This document shows positions 18,786 to 27,800 of a stretch of DNA of 64,000 nt, one piece after another. Position numbers and translations under genes: made by a program. The notes below the pieces were generated by a model that saw only the letters and a list, made by a program, of their open reading frames with translations, searched no databases and was not told where the DNA came from. Position 1 is the first letter of the stretch; each line of letters starts with the position of its first letter. The stretch is from positions 310,001-374,000 of the forward strand of contig NZ_CP034999.1 of NCBI RefSeq assembly GCF_002531755.2. Direction: 5' to 3'. The stretch comes from Rhizobium acidisoli. Its GTDB lineage: Bacteria; Pseudomonadota; Alphaproteobacteria; Rhizobiales; Rhizobiaceae.

Positions 18786-18815
18786 CTTTATCAGACAATC
18801 TGTTGACAGACAATC
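18786..18815 (+). promoter_or_regulatory. Putative GntR operator upstream of the chemoreceptor gene (site A)
   Basis: On the minus strand 18802-18786 reads CAGATTGTCTGATAAAG, and a second half-site TTGACAGACAATC follows at 18803-18815. Both match the repeated element seen at the other promoters of this region. It lies about 110 bp upstream of the chemoreceptor start. Confidence 0.6.
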
Positions 18816-18922
18816 ATCGGTCGCGCAGCTTTCGTTTCGTCATTGATGATTCGATGCTTCCATCGGAGGCGGATCCCGATTGATGAAGTTTCTTCACCGC
18901 CTATGGACAAGGATCGATCACA

Positions 18923-21439
18923 ATGGACAGGCTGTTGTCCCGTTTCCGGCTACAGACCAAAGTAATCATTTTCGTACTGCCTTTCATAATCAGCATTTGC
19001 GCGGTGGGGTTTTTGGGGCACTACGCCGCGGGTCTCCTACAAAGCCGCCTGGAAACCTCGAGTCAGGTGATGCAGGTGCTCTCGGGTTTCCGTGACGTCT
19101 CCGCCTCGATGAGAGAGTTTCTCGACGAGGCGTCGGAAGAAAGGCGCGATCGCGTGAAGGCTGACCTGCTCGCCCAGCAATCGCATCTGCAGGCTTTAGT
19201 GACGAATGCCGGAGCTGCGGGGGAAAGCGAAGGCCTCCTGTCGGCAAACGCGATCATGCGGGACGTGGTGGACAATTTTGGCTCTCTCTGGAGTATCCAT
19301 GAAAGCGAAGAGCAACTGATAACCTCGATCGCCAATCATTCTGAATCGCTGGTTTGGTCGCAGGATGAAATGCTCAGGCTAGCTGACGAGTTGAGGAAGT
19401 CCGGCGAGCAGTCCGAGGGCGCCGCCAAATCGATGTTGCGCGATGCCGACAGGGTGACAGGCTATGCAACCTTCTTCCTTGATTTTGCCGCGGGCTACCA
19501 ATCCGCCGGAACGACCGAGCTGAAACTCGAATATTTGCGCGGCAAAGTGGGCGAGTTGCGTCGAAGCGCCCGAAATCTGCGGGCTTCCTTGCCGTCGGAC
19601 GCTGCAAAACTGTCGAGCTCGGTCGACGGCGCGGTGAAAAGCGTAACAGAAATTCTGTCGCAGGGCGCCGCATCGCACGACGCCGTAGGCCTCGACACCG
19701 CAATGTCCGCGTTCAAGGAAATCTCCGTCGGGATTAACGCGGTGGCGAACCAGCAAACAAAGAAAGCAATCGTCGAGTTCGCAGGTCTCGACCAACGTTT
19801 GGCCAAGATCAGCAGCGCCTTGGACGGCAGCCGAAGACTTTCGGACTCCAGCTATCTCATCAGGATACACCTTGCGCGCTTCATAGCCGACCCTACCGAA
19901 CAAAACCGCGCGCAGCTCGTCCAGAACTTCGACCGAACGAAGAAGGAGATATTGGACATCTGGAGTGCCGCTTCCGATCTCGACCTTTTCAAGACAGTCC
20001 AGAATACGGTCCCTCCGGCGGTAGAGGGTATGACGCAGGACAGTGCGAAGCTCGTCGAGATCTCGGAAGTCAGGCGTGCGCAATATAGGCAAACGACAGA
20101 CCAGTTGAACACCATATGGGGCCACCTCACGACGTTTGCCGACGCCCAGCGTGCCAGGGCCATCGAAGAGACGGCCCGTGCGAACGGCATTGCCCTCATC
20201 ACGATATTTGCAGGCGTCCTCGTCGCGCTTCTCGCTGGCTTCGGGATGATTGCGACTTTCAAGAAACCTGTCGTCCGGTTGACCGACGACATGCGGCGTT
20301 TGTCCGAAGGGGACCTTGACATAGAGATCGGCGGTTCTGAGCGCGCTGATGAGCTCGGAGAAATGGCCCGGGCACTCTGTGTCTTCAGGGAGAATGCCGT
20401 AAGGAAAATCGAGATCGAGAACGACGCGGATCGTCAACGATCAGCTTCCGAAGCTGAACGTCGGCACAACGAGGCGGAGAAAGCCGAGATCGACAAACAG
20501 ATCGGCGACGCCGTCGACAGTCTCGCCGCTGGGCTGGAGAGGTTATCCAACGGTGATGTTTCGAGCACGATCGATCAACCGTTCTCCGGGCGGCTGGAAC
20601 AGTTGCGAAAGGACTTCAACAATTCGTTGCTGCGTTTGCAGGCGACGATGTCGGAACTTCGCGGCAACATCGTGCTCATTCGGCAAAATGCAGACAATCT
20701 CAGCAGTGGCGCCGATGATCTCTCCCGCCGCAGCGAGCGTCAAGCCGCGTCGTTGGAGGAGACCGCGGCTGCGGTTCATCAACTCACCGCGACGGTGCGT
20801 TCGTCGACAGAGCAGGCGCAGGCCGCAGCCCGGCTTGTAAAGGAAACCAAGCAGGCCGCGGATGCGTCTGCTTCAGTGGTCACGAACGCGGTCGACGCTA
20901 TGGGCCGTATAGAAGCGGCTTCCGGGCGCATTTCGCAAATCATCGGCGTTATTGACGAGATAGCGTTCCAGACCAATCTCCTGGCACTCAATGCCGGCGT
21001 CGAGGCCGCGAGAGCAGGAGAAGCCGGGCAGGGTTTCGCGGTCGTCGCCCAAGAAGTCCGGGAACTTGCCCAGCGGTCGGCTCTAGCCGCCCAGGAAATC
21101 AAGGGACTCATCGCAAGATCGACCGAGGAAGTCGCCTCGGGATCGCGATTGGTGAACGAGGCGGGCAGGGTGCTTATTGCGATATCGTCGAATGTTGCCG
21201 GAATTTCCGAAAGGGTTGAGCTTATCGCTGCTTCGAGCAGGGACCAGGCTGCTTCGCTTATCGAAGTGAACCAGGCCGTTGGCGAGATCGATGACAGCAC
21301 CCAGCGAAACGCTGCCATCGCCGAGCAAGCCCACGCCGCCACTCAGGAACTTACAAAAGAGACCCAGCGGCTGATGCAACAGATCGAACAGTTCAACATC
21401 GGCAGGCCAAGGGGTCACGTGCTTTCGGTCGTTTCCTGA
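18923..21439 (+). CDS. Methyl-accepting chemotaxis protein
   Basis: An 838-residue transmembrane chemoreceptor. A first membrane segment lies near residues 13-35 ([20 protein letters not shown]), a periplasmic helical sensor domain of about 380 residues follows, and a second membrane segment is near residues 420-445 ([20 protein letters not shown]). A HAMP domain comes next ([20 protein letters not shown]). The cytoplasmic signalling hairpin has the conserved tip [20 protein letters not shown] and [20 protein letters not shown]. It has no C-terminal CheR pentapeptide. The shared GntR-type operator upstream and the adjacent catabolic operon suggest it senses the substrate or a metabolite of that pathway; the ligand is unknown. 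Confidence 0.92.
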   Translation: MDRLLSRFRLQTKVIIFVLPFIISICAVGFLGHYAAGLLQSRLETSSQVMQVLSGFRDVSASMREFLDEASEERRDRVKADLLAQQSHLQALVTNAGAAGESEGLLSANAIMRDVVDNFGSLWSIHESEEQLITSIANHSESLVWSQDEMLRLADELRKSGEQSEGAAKSMLRDADRVTGYATFFLDFAAGYQSAGTTELKLEYLRGKVGELRRSARNLRASLPSDAAKLSSSVDGAVKSVTEILSQGAASHDAVGLDTAMSAFKEISVGINAVANQQTKKAIVEFAGLDQRLAKISSALDGSRRLSDSSYLIRIHLARFIADPTEQNRAQLVQNFDRTKKEILDIWSAASDLDLFKTVQNTVPPAVEGMTQDSAKLVEISEVRRAQYRQTTDQLNTIWGHLTTFADAQRARAIEETARANGIALITIFAGVLVALLAGFGMIATFKKPVVRLTDDMRRLSEGDLDIEIGGSERADELGEMARALCVFRENAVRKIEIENDADRQRSASEAERRHNEAEKAEIDKQIGDAVDSLAAGLERLSNGDVSSTIDQPFSGRLEQLRKDFNNSLLRLQATMSELRGNIVLIRQNADNLSSGADDLSRRSERQAASLEETAAAVHQLTATVRSSTEQAQAAARLVKETKQAADASASVVTNAVDAMGRIEAASGRISQIIGVIDEIAFQTNLLALNAGVEAARAGEAGQGFAVVAQEVRELAQRSALAAQEIKGLIARSTEEVASGSRLVNEAGRVLIAISSNVAGISERVELIAASSRDQAASLIEVNQAVGEIDDSTQRNAAIAEQAHAATQELTKETQRLMQQIEQFNIGRPRGHVLSVVS

Positions 21440-21464
21440 CGTCATCGCGATCACCAATATTGTG

Positions 21465-21491
21465 TTGACAGATTTTCATACAATCTGTCAA
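21465..21491 (+). promoter_or_regulatory. GntR operator/promoter of the hydrolase-dehydrogenase operon (site B)
   Basis: Perfect 10-bp inverted repeat: TTGACAGATT (21465-21474), a 7-base spacer, AATCTGTCAA (21482-21491). The left arm contains a consensus TTGACA -35 box, and a weak CAAATA -10 box lies at 21489-21494. A repressor bound here would block the promoter. It stands 32 bp before the first gene of the operon. Confidence 0.75.
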
Positions 21492-21522
21492 ATAGTGCAG
21501 CCAATCTGGGAGGATAAGCGGC

Positions 21523-22416
21523 GTGCTCAATGACCAAGCGCATCAGACTAAGTTGCCCTATTTCTATCCGTTCAAGTTCGGAACCGGCGAAATAACGGTA
21601 CTTTCGGACGGACCGTTGGAATTGGGCGACCCGCGGGAGAATTTCCTGGGGGTCGACGCGGCCACGGTGACGGAAATGCTCGACAGGAACTTTCTGTCCA
21701 GCTCGTCGGTGACCCTCGAGCAGAACATCCCCCTGGTCAAAATCAACGGAAAGACCATCCTGTTCGACACCGGGATGGGGACGTCGAAGATTTTCGGGCC
21801 GACGACCGGCCGCCTGCTGAAGAGCATGCAGGAGGCAGGGATCGAGCCGTTGGAAGTCGATGCCGTAGTGTTGTCCCACGCCCACATCGACCACACCGGC
21901 GGACTTTGCGATCAGGACGGAAAGCTTAATTTTCCGAACGCGGAGATCTTCATAAGCGAAAGCGACTTCGATGACTGGACCGACGGAGGCAAGCTTGATG
22001 ACGGTTTCAAGGCCCAGGTGGAAAATGCCCGGAGGAACCTTCTTCCACACCGTGATCGGATAACGCATTTCGTGGACGGTCAGGAGTTTCTGCCGGGCGT
22101 GCAGGCCGTGCACGCTCCAGGCCACACCTTGGGCCACTTCTGCTTCCTCATGCAGTCTGACAACGATCGGCTCTGCTTCCTCGGCGATCTCACCCATCAT
22201 CATATCCTGCTGATGGAACGCCCGTGGATGGAGTTCAAGTACGACACCGATCCCAAGCTCTCGGCGCGGTCGCGCACCCGGGTGCTGGATATGCTCGCGA
22301 CAGACCGCATACCAGTGATGTCCTATCACTTTGCGTGGCCCGGGCTCGGCAACGTCGCCCGGGAGCGGGAAGGCTTCCGCTATGTACCCGCCGCCATGCA
22401 GATGCTCTCGAGATAG
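21523..22416 (+). CDS. MBL-fold metallo-hydrolase
   Basis: A 297-residue metallo-beta-lactamase-fold hydrolase starting at GTG 21523 after a GGGAGG ribosome site. The zinc signature HxHxDH is present as HAHIDHTGG (H119, H121, D123, H124), with further ligands in APGHTLGH and the aspartate in FLGDLTHHH. The family hydrolyses lactones, thioesters, phosphodiesters and related bonds; I cannot fix the substrate. It is the first gene of a tight operon with an alcohol dehydrogenase and a second MBL hydrolase, so ring or lactone hydrolysis of a catabolic intermediate is plausible. Confidence 0.85.
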   Translation: MLNDQAHQTKLPYFYPFKFGTGEITVLSDGPLELGDPRENFLGVDAATVTEMLDRNFLSSSSVTLEQNIPLVKINGKTILFDTGMGTSKIFGPTTGRLLKSMQEAGIEPLEVDAVVLSHAHIDHTGGLCDQDGKLNFPNAEIFISESDFDDWTDGGKLDDGFKAQVENARRNLLPHRDRITHFVDGQEFLPGVQAVHAPGHTLGHFCFLMQSDNDRLCFLGDLTHHHILLMERPWMEFKYDTDPKLSARSRTRVLDMLATDRIPVMSYHFAWPGLGNVAREREGFRYVPAAMQMLSR

Positions 22417-22428
22417 GAATACGCGACA

Positions 22429-23553
22429 ATGCAGATGAAATCCGTCATTCTCCGAGAGTCAGGGCTTCCCAAGCCGTATGCAAGTTCGCGACCTCTCAGT
22501 GTCGAGACCGTCGATCTGACCCCTCCGGGCAATCTTGAGGTCTTGGTTAAAATCAAGGCCGCTGGTGTGTGCCACTCCGATCTGTCGGCGATAAATGGCG
22601 ACCGCCCCCGCCCATTGCCTGTCGCGCTGGGGCATGAAGCCTCCGGCATTGTCGAAGAAATCGGACCCGGTGTCGATACAGTGAAGGTTGGCGATCACGT
22701 CGTGATGTCGTTCCTGCCCATCTGCGGACACTGCGACTACTGCGCGGGAGGCCGCGCAAGCCTCTGTGAGCCGGGCTATCGCGCAAACGCCGCCGGGACA
22801 TTGTTGAACGGCAGCAAGCATATCCGTCTTCGCGGCTACGATATCAACCATCATAGCGGCGTATCGGCGTTTTCGGAATACGCGGTCGTGTCGGCGCACT
22901 CGGTCGTCAAGATCACCAAAGACGTGGACGTCACGATGGCGGCCTTGTTCGGATGCGCCGTCATGACAGGCGTCGGTGCCGTCGTAAACACGTGTGGCGT
23001 GAAGCCGGGACAGTCGGTCGCCGTCGTCGGCCTGGGAGGCGTGGGCTTGTCGGCAGTCCTCGGAGCGGTGGCCAGCGGGGCAAGCGAAATTATCGCCATC
23101 GATTTGATGCCGGAGAAGCTTGAGCTGGCTAAGTCGCTGGGCGCGACGCTTACCTTCCTGGCAACCACGCCGGATGTCATCGGCGAGGTCAAGCAAGCGA
23201 CACGCGGGGGAGTGGACTACGCCATCGAGATGGCAGGGTCGAGCAAAGCGTTCGAAACCGCTTATGGCATTACGCGGCGCGGCGGCATGACGGCGACAGC
23301 GGGTCTGGCGAACGTGAACACCAAATTCGAGATCTCGCCGCTTCCTCTTGTTGGGGAAGAACGCATCATCAAAGGCAGCTACATGGGGTCTTGCGTGCCT
23401 TCGCGCGATATTCCCCGTTATATCGACCTGTTCCTCAAAGGTAGGTTGCCCGTGGAGAGACTGCTGTCCAGCACTGGCCCGCTTGAGGAAATCAACGAGG
23501 CCTTCGACCGGTTAGACCGTGGCGAGGTGATCCGACATCTGCTGGTTCCCTGA
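22429..23553 (+). CDS. Zinc-dependent alcohol dehydrogenase (MDR family)
   Basis: A 374-residue medium-chain dehydrogenase. Catalytic zinc ligands C48 (VCHSDLS) and H69-E70 (LGHEASGIVEEIG) are present, as are the four structural zinc cysteines C99, C102, C105 and C113 (CGHCDYCAGGRASLC). The NAD-binding loop VGLGGVGLSAVLGA is near residue 200. Length and cysteine pattern match the class III/long-chain Zn-ADH branch. It starts 12 bp after the upstream hydrolase gene with an AGGAA ribosome site. It would oxidise an alcohol or hydroxymethyl adduct to an aldehyde or ester; the actual substrate is unknown. Confidence 0.9.
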   Translation: MQMKSVILRESGLPKPYASSRPLSVETVDLTPPGNLEVLVKIKAAGVCHSDLSAINGDRPRPLPVALGHEASGIVEEIGPGVDTVKVGDHVVMSFLPICGHCDYCAGGRASLCEPGYRANAAGTLLNGSKHIRLRGYDINHHSGVSAFSEYAVVSAHSVVKITKDVDVTMAALFGCAVMTGVGAVVNTCGVKPGQSVAVVGLGGVGLSAVLGAVASGASEIIAIDLMPEKLELAKSLGATLTFLATTPDVIGEVKQATRGGVDYAIEMAGSSKAFETAYGITRRGGMTATAGLANVNTKFEISPLPLVGEERIIKGSYMGSCVPSRDIPRYIDLFLKGRLPVERLLSSTGPLEEINEAFDRLDRGEVIRHLLVP

Positions 23554-23574
23554 GCCTGGGCAAGGAGCGAGAAT

Positions 23575-24351
23575 TTGAGCGACTGGAAAGTCCTGGCGAT
23601 ACATTACGGCACTGCGGTTCGCCCCGTTGGCGAACTCGGCCTGGAAGCAGGAGATCCCCACGACGCCCCGGGCAGGATCGAGTATTTCGTTTGGTTGATC
23701 CGCCGTGGTGAACGTCTGATCCTGGTTGACACCGGGTTTAGCCCGCAGGAGGCTGAAAGGCGCGGGAGGACCATGTTGATCCATCCGGTCGAGGCGCTTC
23801 GCCAGCTCGGGATTTCCGCATCGTCCATCACCGACGTCGTCATCACGCATCTCCACTATGATCACGCGGGAAACCTTGCGGACTTCCCCGAAGCGCTGTT
23901 CCACTTGCAGGATCGGGAGATGGCCTACGGTACAGGACGATGCATGTGCCATGATCGTCTTCGGCGTCCCTTTGCAGTGGACGCCGTCGTCGATGCGGTC
24001 CGTCTGACGTTTACCGGCAGGATGCGCTTCCACGACGGGAACGGCGAGATTGTGGAGGGACTCACCATCCATCTCGTCGGCGGTCATTCCAAAGGCCTTC
24101 AGGTCGTGAGGCTGGACGATGGCGATGAAGTCGTCGTCATCGCATCGGACGCACTCCATTTTCAACGCTATCTGGAGCATGACGACGTCTTTCCGCTTTT
24201 CGCCGATTACGCCGACGTACTGGAGGGATACCGAACTCTCCGTGAGCTATCAGGACCGTCCGGAGTACTTGTTCCAGGCCACGATCCCGCAGTCCTGACG
24301 GGTTTTCGATCGCTGTCACCCGATCTCGCTTTTGCAAAGGTTCTGCGGTAA
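23575..24351 (+). CDS. MBL-fold hydrolase, N-acyl homoserine lactonase-like
   Basis: A 258-residue MBL hydrolase starting at TTG 23575 after AAGGAG. The metal motif is THLHYDHAGN (H92, H94, D96, H97), a further histidine is in LVGGHSKG, and an aspartate in ASDALHFQRYLEHDD. The overall pattern (early VDTGFSPQEA, then HLHYDHAGNL) resembles AHL lactonase-type enzymes. In this setting a lactone or cyclic intermediate of the pathway is a likelier substrate than a quorum signal, since no LuxI/LuxR genes are nearby. It differs clearly from the MBL protein two genes upstream, so the two probably act on different intermediates. Confidence 0.85.
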   Translation: MSDWKVLAIHYGTAVRPVGELGLEAGDPHDAPGRIEYFVWLIRRGERLILVDTGFSPQEAERRGRTMLIHPVEALRQLGISASSITDVVITHLHYDHAGNLADFPEALFHLQDREMAYGTGRCMCHDRLRRPFAVDAVVDAVRLTFTGRMRFHDGNGEIVEGLTIHLVGGHSKGLQVVRLDDGDEVVVIASDALHFQRYLEHDDVFPLFADYADVLEGYRTLRELSGPSGVLVPGHDPAVLTGFRSLSPDLAFAKVLR

Positions 24352-24400
24352 TGGGGACGCGTGGAATGTCCGGTAAGAGACAAAGCTAGGGCGTTCTTCG

Positions 24401-24418
24401 CTTTTGTCAGACAATCGG
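24401..24418 (-). promoter_or_regulatory. Putative GntR operator upstream of its own gene (site C)
   Basis: The minus strand reads CCGATTGTCTGACAAAAG, matching the core GATTGTCTGACAA of the shared element. It lies about 85 bp upstream of the GntR gene, consistent with autoregulation. It is a weaker match than sites B, D, E and F. Confidence 0.5.
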
Positions 24419-24502
24419 GTTGTATCATCCGGATAACCCACCATATAGTACCATGACTTGCGCGGCCGCTTTCGGCCTTGGTAAAACGGACTTTTGGATC
24501 CG

Positions 24503-25192
24503 ATGGGTGATATGGATTTACAGATTGCACGACAGAGTGCCACATTGCGCACTCAGGTAGAAGATAAACTGCGGCAGGCGATATCAAGCGGCCGTTTCAA
24601 GCCGGGTCAGCGCCTCGTTGAGCGAGAGCTCTGCGAGTCGATCGGTGTAGGACGGACATCAATCCGCGAGGCGCTTCGACAACTCGAGGCCGAGGGCCTC
24701 ATTACCAGCTATCCGCACCGCGGTCCCGTCGTCAGCACTATCACCTACGAAGAAGCCGCTCAGCTCTACAGCGTCAGGGCTTTGCTAGAGAGCTACGCCG
24801 GAAAGGAATTCGCTGAAAACGGAACCGCCCAGGATATCCATACACTCAATGAGGCGGTTGCTGAGTTTGCGGAAGCGGCGGCAAGCGGCGGTGGGAGCAG
24901 GCTCATCAAGGCGAAAACCGCGTTTTACGATTGCCTGATGCAAGGGAGTGGAAACGTCTTCGTCAAGCAAATGCTGACATCGCTCCACAATCGGGTGACT
25001 CTCCTGCGCATGACGTCGATGACGCAGCCGGGGCGCTTGAACCACAGTGTGGAAGAGATAAAGGAGATCGCTGCGGCCATTACTGACCGAAACGGAGCGA
25101 AAGCCGCCGCAGCCTGCAAGTACCACATCGATATGGCGGCTAAGGTCGCACTGGACTACCTTCGTAAAACCTCCGAAAACGACGGCGATTGA
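24503..25192 (+). CDS. GntR-family transcriptional regulator (FCD/FadR type)
   Basis: A 229-residue regulator. The N-terminal winged helix is clear (LRQAISSGRFKPGQRLVERE, then GVGRTSIREALRQLEAEGLI, ending PHRGPVVSTI), and an all-helical FCD ligand domain fills the rest with metal-ligand-type histidines (TSLHNRV, LNHSVEE, KYHIDMA). The ATG at 24503 is my choice; a TTG at 24494 and an ATG at 24512 are alternatives because no ribosome site is obvious. FadR-subfamily proteins bind TNGTNNNACNA, and the repeated element in this region contains TTGTCTGACAA, which fits exactly. I infer that it represses the surrounding genes and is relieved by a pathway metabolite. Confidence 0.88.
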   Translation: MGDMDLQIARQSATLRTQVEDKLRQAISSGRFKPGQRLVERELCESIGVGRTSIREALRQLEAEGLITSYPHRGPVVSTITYEEAAQLYSVRALLESYAGKEFAENGTAQDIHTLNEAVAEFAEAAASGGGSRLIKAKTAFYDCLMQGSGNVFVKQMLTSLHNRVTLLRMTSMTQPGRLNHSVEEIKEIAAAITDRNGAKAAAACKYHIDMAAKVALDYLRKTSENDGD

Positions 25193-25212
25193 AGAAGCGG
25201 CAACAGTCGGTA

Positions 25213-25241
25213 TTGACAGATTGTCTGATAATCTGCTTATT
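25213..25241 (+). promoter_or_regulatory. Promoter with embedded GntR operator (site D)
   Basis: A TTGACA -35 box (25213-25218), a 17-base spacer and a CTTATT -10 box (25236-25241) frame the palindrome CAGATT (25217-25222), 7 bases, AATCTG (25230-25235). The first 28 bases are identical to site E2, which supports a functional promoter-operator unit. It drives the alpha/beta-hydrolase gene. Confidence 0.8.
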
Positions 25242-25297
25242 CGAAGTCATGGCGCCGACGCGTGCGGCCTGGCGCTTGTTCGAACAGGGAGGTTGCT

Positions 25298-26530
25298 TTG
25301 GGCACTTTTAATGAATTGCGGTCCCGCATAGCGGAGGCTCTTGGGGATCGGGAATTGCCCCGGCTCACTCCGGACCTGACAATGGACATCGCCTTCTACG
25401 TCGGCGATCAGGTGATCGCCCTCAATTTCGCTGAAGGCGGCGCGGCGATCTCGGGGGAAAGCGATGATCCCGAGGTGACAGTGAGGGCCACTGCGGACGC
25501 CTGGGAGCTGGTTCTAATGACGCCGCCGCCCGCCACCTTTCACTCCTTCACAGCGTTGCAGCTTGCAAATCCTCTCTTCGAGATCGTCGGCTCACCGCTC
25601 GCCCTTGCGAAAGCACGCCCGGCTCTGGAGCGGGTGTTCGAGCTCGTCGTAACGTCCCCCGAGATGAAAGCGGAGCATGCGCAACGCGACCTGCGCCAAA
25701 TCCGGGGGCAGTATGCCGTCGTCGATATCGATGACGTCCCCCATGAAATATATTACGAAGAAGCAGGCGAGGGGGTGCCGGTCCTGTTTCTTCACACCGC
25801 CGGAGCGGATAGCCGCCAATTCATTCCTCAACTGGCGGACACCGAGCTTGCGAAAACCTACAGGCTGATCGCGGTTGACCTACCATTCCACGGTCGGTCC
25901 ATGCCGCCGCTGACATGGGATGGAGCACCCTACAAGCTCACGGCATCGCTGTACCTGAAATGGTGCACGGCCATACTCGAACAGGTCGTTCGCGAAAAGG
26001 CGATTGTCGCGGGTGGGTCCATGGGCGCGGCTATGTCGCTGGTTCTCGCCGCGGAACGGCCGGAGCATGTCCTCGGGATCGTGGCGATCGAGCCACCTTT
26101 CCGCTCCAAGGGACGCCGGAACCCGTACCAGCATAACGTAAACGTACACGGCTCACTTCATAACTCGGCGTATGTCAGAGGGATCATGAGCCCACTTAGC
26201 CCCTCAGGCGAGCGCAGGAGGTCAAGCTGGATCTATTCGCAGGGAGCACCCGGAGTTTACCCAGGCGATCTTTCCTTCTACAGCGACGAGTTCGACGGAG
26301 CAGTGACAGCTCCCCGTATTGACCCATCACGCACCCCGGTGGCGCTGCTCTCGGGCGACTATGACTACTCAGCCACTCCGGACGACGGTGCCAAGCTCGC
26401 CGAACTTATTCCGGGATGCCTCCACCTCGTCATGGGCGGTCTGGGTCACTTTCCAATGTGCGAACACCCGAATTTCTTCCGGAGCTATCTTGTAAAAGGG
26501 CTCGAGTTTGTCCGGCAAACCGCGCGCTAA
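25298..26530 (+). CDS. SCP2-like / alpha-beta hydrolase fusion protein
   Basis: A 410-residue two-part protein. I chose TTG 25298 because AGGGAGG lies five bases upstream; a GTG at 25262 is open but unsupported. Residues 1 to about 130 resemble an SCP2/sterol-carrier-like domain (LPRLTPDLTMDIAFYVGDQV, then ALNFAEGGAAISG). Residues from about 145 form an alpha/beta hydrolase: oxyanion strand VPVLFLHTAGADSRQF, nucleophile elbow GGSMGAAMS, acid strand ALLSGDYDYSATPD and the terminal histidine in GGLGHFPMCEH. It probably hydrolyses an amide or ester intermediate, a role RutD-type hydrolases fill in pyrimidine degradation. It has its own operator-controlled promoter. The domain fusion is unusual. 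Confidence 0.85.
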   Translation: MGTFNELRSRIAEALGDRELPRLTPDLTMDIAFYVGDQVIALNFAEGGAAISGESDDPEVTVRATADAWELVLMTPPPATFHSFTALQLANPLFEIVGSPLALAKARPALERVFELVVTSPEMKAEHAQRDLRQIRGQYAVVDIDDVPHEIYYEEAGEGVPVLFLHTAGADSRQFIPQLADTELAKTYRLIAVDLPFHGRSMPPLTWDGAPYKLTASLYLKWCTAILEQVVREKAIVAGGSMGAAMSLVLAAERPEHVLGIVAIEPPFRSKGRRNPYQHNVNVHGSLHNSAYVRGIMSPLSPSGERRRSSWIYSQGAPGVYPGDLSFYSDEFDGAVTAPRIDPSRTPVALLSGDYDYSATPDDGAKLAELIPGCLHLVMGGLGHFPMCEHPNFFRSYLVKGLEFVRQTAR

Positions 26531-26856
26531 GCGGTCGGACTGATTGTGGTCGCCCGGTGCAACACGCCGGGCGATCGAATGCGAAAATGGGCGCATACCG
26601 AGGCTTTGCAATTGGCGCCCCGGCGATGACGCAGCCGGCATCGCAGGCGGCATCCCTCCCGCGCTCCCGAGAATTCCTGTATGGAATTGGAAAAATTCCG
26701 GCGATATCTGGCTGATGGATCAGGCGCGGCGATGCGCCTATAAATCGCCGTAGCGACGTCGCATCGCAGGATTATGATCACGCAGCCTTGCGCGTGATCT
26801 CTATCTTTTACCACCGCGGGTCTCTGTGTTTCCGACACGTAATGCCGCAGTAAAAT
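26531..26856. other. Intergenic region between convergent genes
   Basis: No gene is supported here. A GC hairpin just after the hydrolase gene (arms CGCCCGG 26551-26557 and CCGGGCG 26567-26573) could slow transcription but lacks a T-run. Confidence 0.4.
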
Positions 26857-26882
26857 TGCCTCCCGTGGTCAAGAAGGAGGCA
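26857..26882 (-). terminator. Rho-independent terminator of the SDR gene
   Basis: Read on the minus strand the arms TGCCTCC (26882-26876) and GGAGGCA (26863-26857) form a hairpin followed by ATTTTAC. It lies 21 bp beyond the SDR stop codon. Confidence 0.65.
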
Positions 26883-26902
26883 CCCGTCGGCACCTACGTG
26901 CT

Positions 26903-27670
26903 TTAGCGCACCAAGTGGTTTCCGATCGACGATCCTCCGTCGACGGTGAGAATGCTTCCGGTCGCAAACCGCGAGCGGTCCGAAGCGAGAAAAAGCATCG
27001 CCTCGGCGATCTCTTCCGGGTTGCCCATCCGGTGCAGGGCTGCACGGGCGTTGAAGTCTTCCCGCAGGGCTTGCGGGTCTGCCGCGTCGGCGAAAATCTT
27101 GGTGAAATAGGGCGAGTCGATCGTTCCGGGGGCGACAGCGTTGACGCGGATCCCGTCTTTTGCGTGGTCCAGTGCCATGGCTCTCGTGAGTGCCGAGATC
27201 GCGCCCTTCGACGCCACGTAAGCCGTGCGGTTAGCGATGGCTGACACGGCCGTGTATGAGGTCGTGTTAATAATCGATCCGCTGCCCTGTTCCGCCATAA
27301 TGGGAACCACGTATTTCGAGCATAGGAAGATCCCCTTCACGTTTACCGCCATGATCCGGTCCCAGTCAGATTCGGCGATGGTCGTGACGTTTCCCGTCAT
27401 TCCGAACCCCGCGTTGTTGACGAGAACGTCGATACGCCCCCATTTTTCCTTAACTGACCTAACCATCGCCTCGACTTCGGCGGACAAAGACACATCGGCC
27501 TTTAACGCGATCGCATCTGGCCCGATGTCTCGGGCAACGTCTCGTGCGGCATCGATGTTGACGTCGACGACGCCAACGCTAGCGCCCTGGCGCGCAAACA
27601 GTTCAGCAGTGGCGCGGCCGATCCCGCTGCCAGCCCCGGTCACCACACAGACTTTCGATTCCAGATCCAT
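26903..27670 (-). CDS. Short-chain dehydrogenase/reductase (SDR)
   Basis: A 255-residue classical SDR. The NAD(P) loop TGAGSGIGRATAEL is near residues 11-24, NNAGFGMTGN follows, the catalytic serine lies in INTTSYTAVSAI and the Tyr-Lys pair in TAYVASKGAISAL; the family's VNAVAPGTIDSP motif is intact. An acidic residue after beta-2 (GVVDVNIDAA) suggests NAD(H) preference. The start has an AGGAG ribosome site. It is divergent from the flavin reductase operon and carries its own copy of the GntR operator, so it is likely induced together with it. Confidence 0.9.
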   Translation of the reverse strand: MDLESKVCVVTGAGSGIGRATAELFARQGASVGVVDVNIDAARDVARDIGPDAIALKADVSLSAEVEAMVRSVKEKWGRIDVLVNNAGFGMTGNVTTIAESDWDRIMAVNVKGIFLCSKYVVPIMAEQGSGSIINTTSYTAVSAIANRTAYVASKGAISALTRAMALDHAKDGIRVNAVAPGTIDSPYFTKIFADAADPQALREDFNARAALHRMGNPEEIAEAMLFLASDRSRFATGSILTVDGGSSIGNHLVR

Positions 27671-27710
27671 AATTCGTCTCCTCTTTCACTGCCCTGAGAA
27701 AACAATTTCG

Positions 27711-27725
27711 CAGACAATCTGTCAA
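27711..27725 (-). promoter_or_regulatory. GntR operator/promoter for the SDR gene (site E1)
   Basis: Read on the minus strand from 27725, the sequence is TTGACAGATTGTCTG, matching the left half of sites D and E2 and supplying a TTGACA -35 box. The right arm is poorly conserved. It is 40-55 bp upstream of the SDR start. Confidence 0.65.
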
Positions 27726-27741
27726 TGACGAATAAAACGTG

Positions 27742-27770
27742 TTGACAGATTGTCTGATAATCTGCTTATC
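27742..27770 (+). promoter_or_regulatory. Promoter with embedded GntR operator for the monooxygenase operon (site E2)
   Basis: TTGACA (27742-27747), 17 bases, CTTATC (27765-27770). The palindrome CAGATT/AATCTG lies between at 27746-27764. The sequence is identical to site D over 28 bases. The start codon of the first gene is about 30 bp beyond the -10 box. Confidence 0.8.
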
Positions 27771-27800
27771 TTGGGTCACGAATGACTTGGGGAGGTAACC

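Noticed and set aside
20690..20702. GCAGACAATCT, resembling half of the GntR operator
   Set aside because: It lies inside the conserved coding region of the chemoreceptor, lacks the second arm and is far from any gene start.
23575..24351. Quorum-quenching AHL lactonase
   Set aside because: The fold resembles AHL lactonases, but no quorum-sensing genes are nearby and the gene is coregulated with catabolic enzymes, so the specific name is not justified.
26551..26573. GC hairpin after the alpha/beta-hydrolase gene as a terminator
   Set aside because: There is no T-run on either side, so intrinsic termination is not supported; it is mentioned only as intergenic structure.
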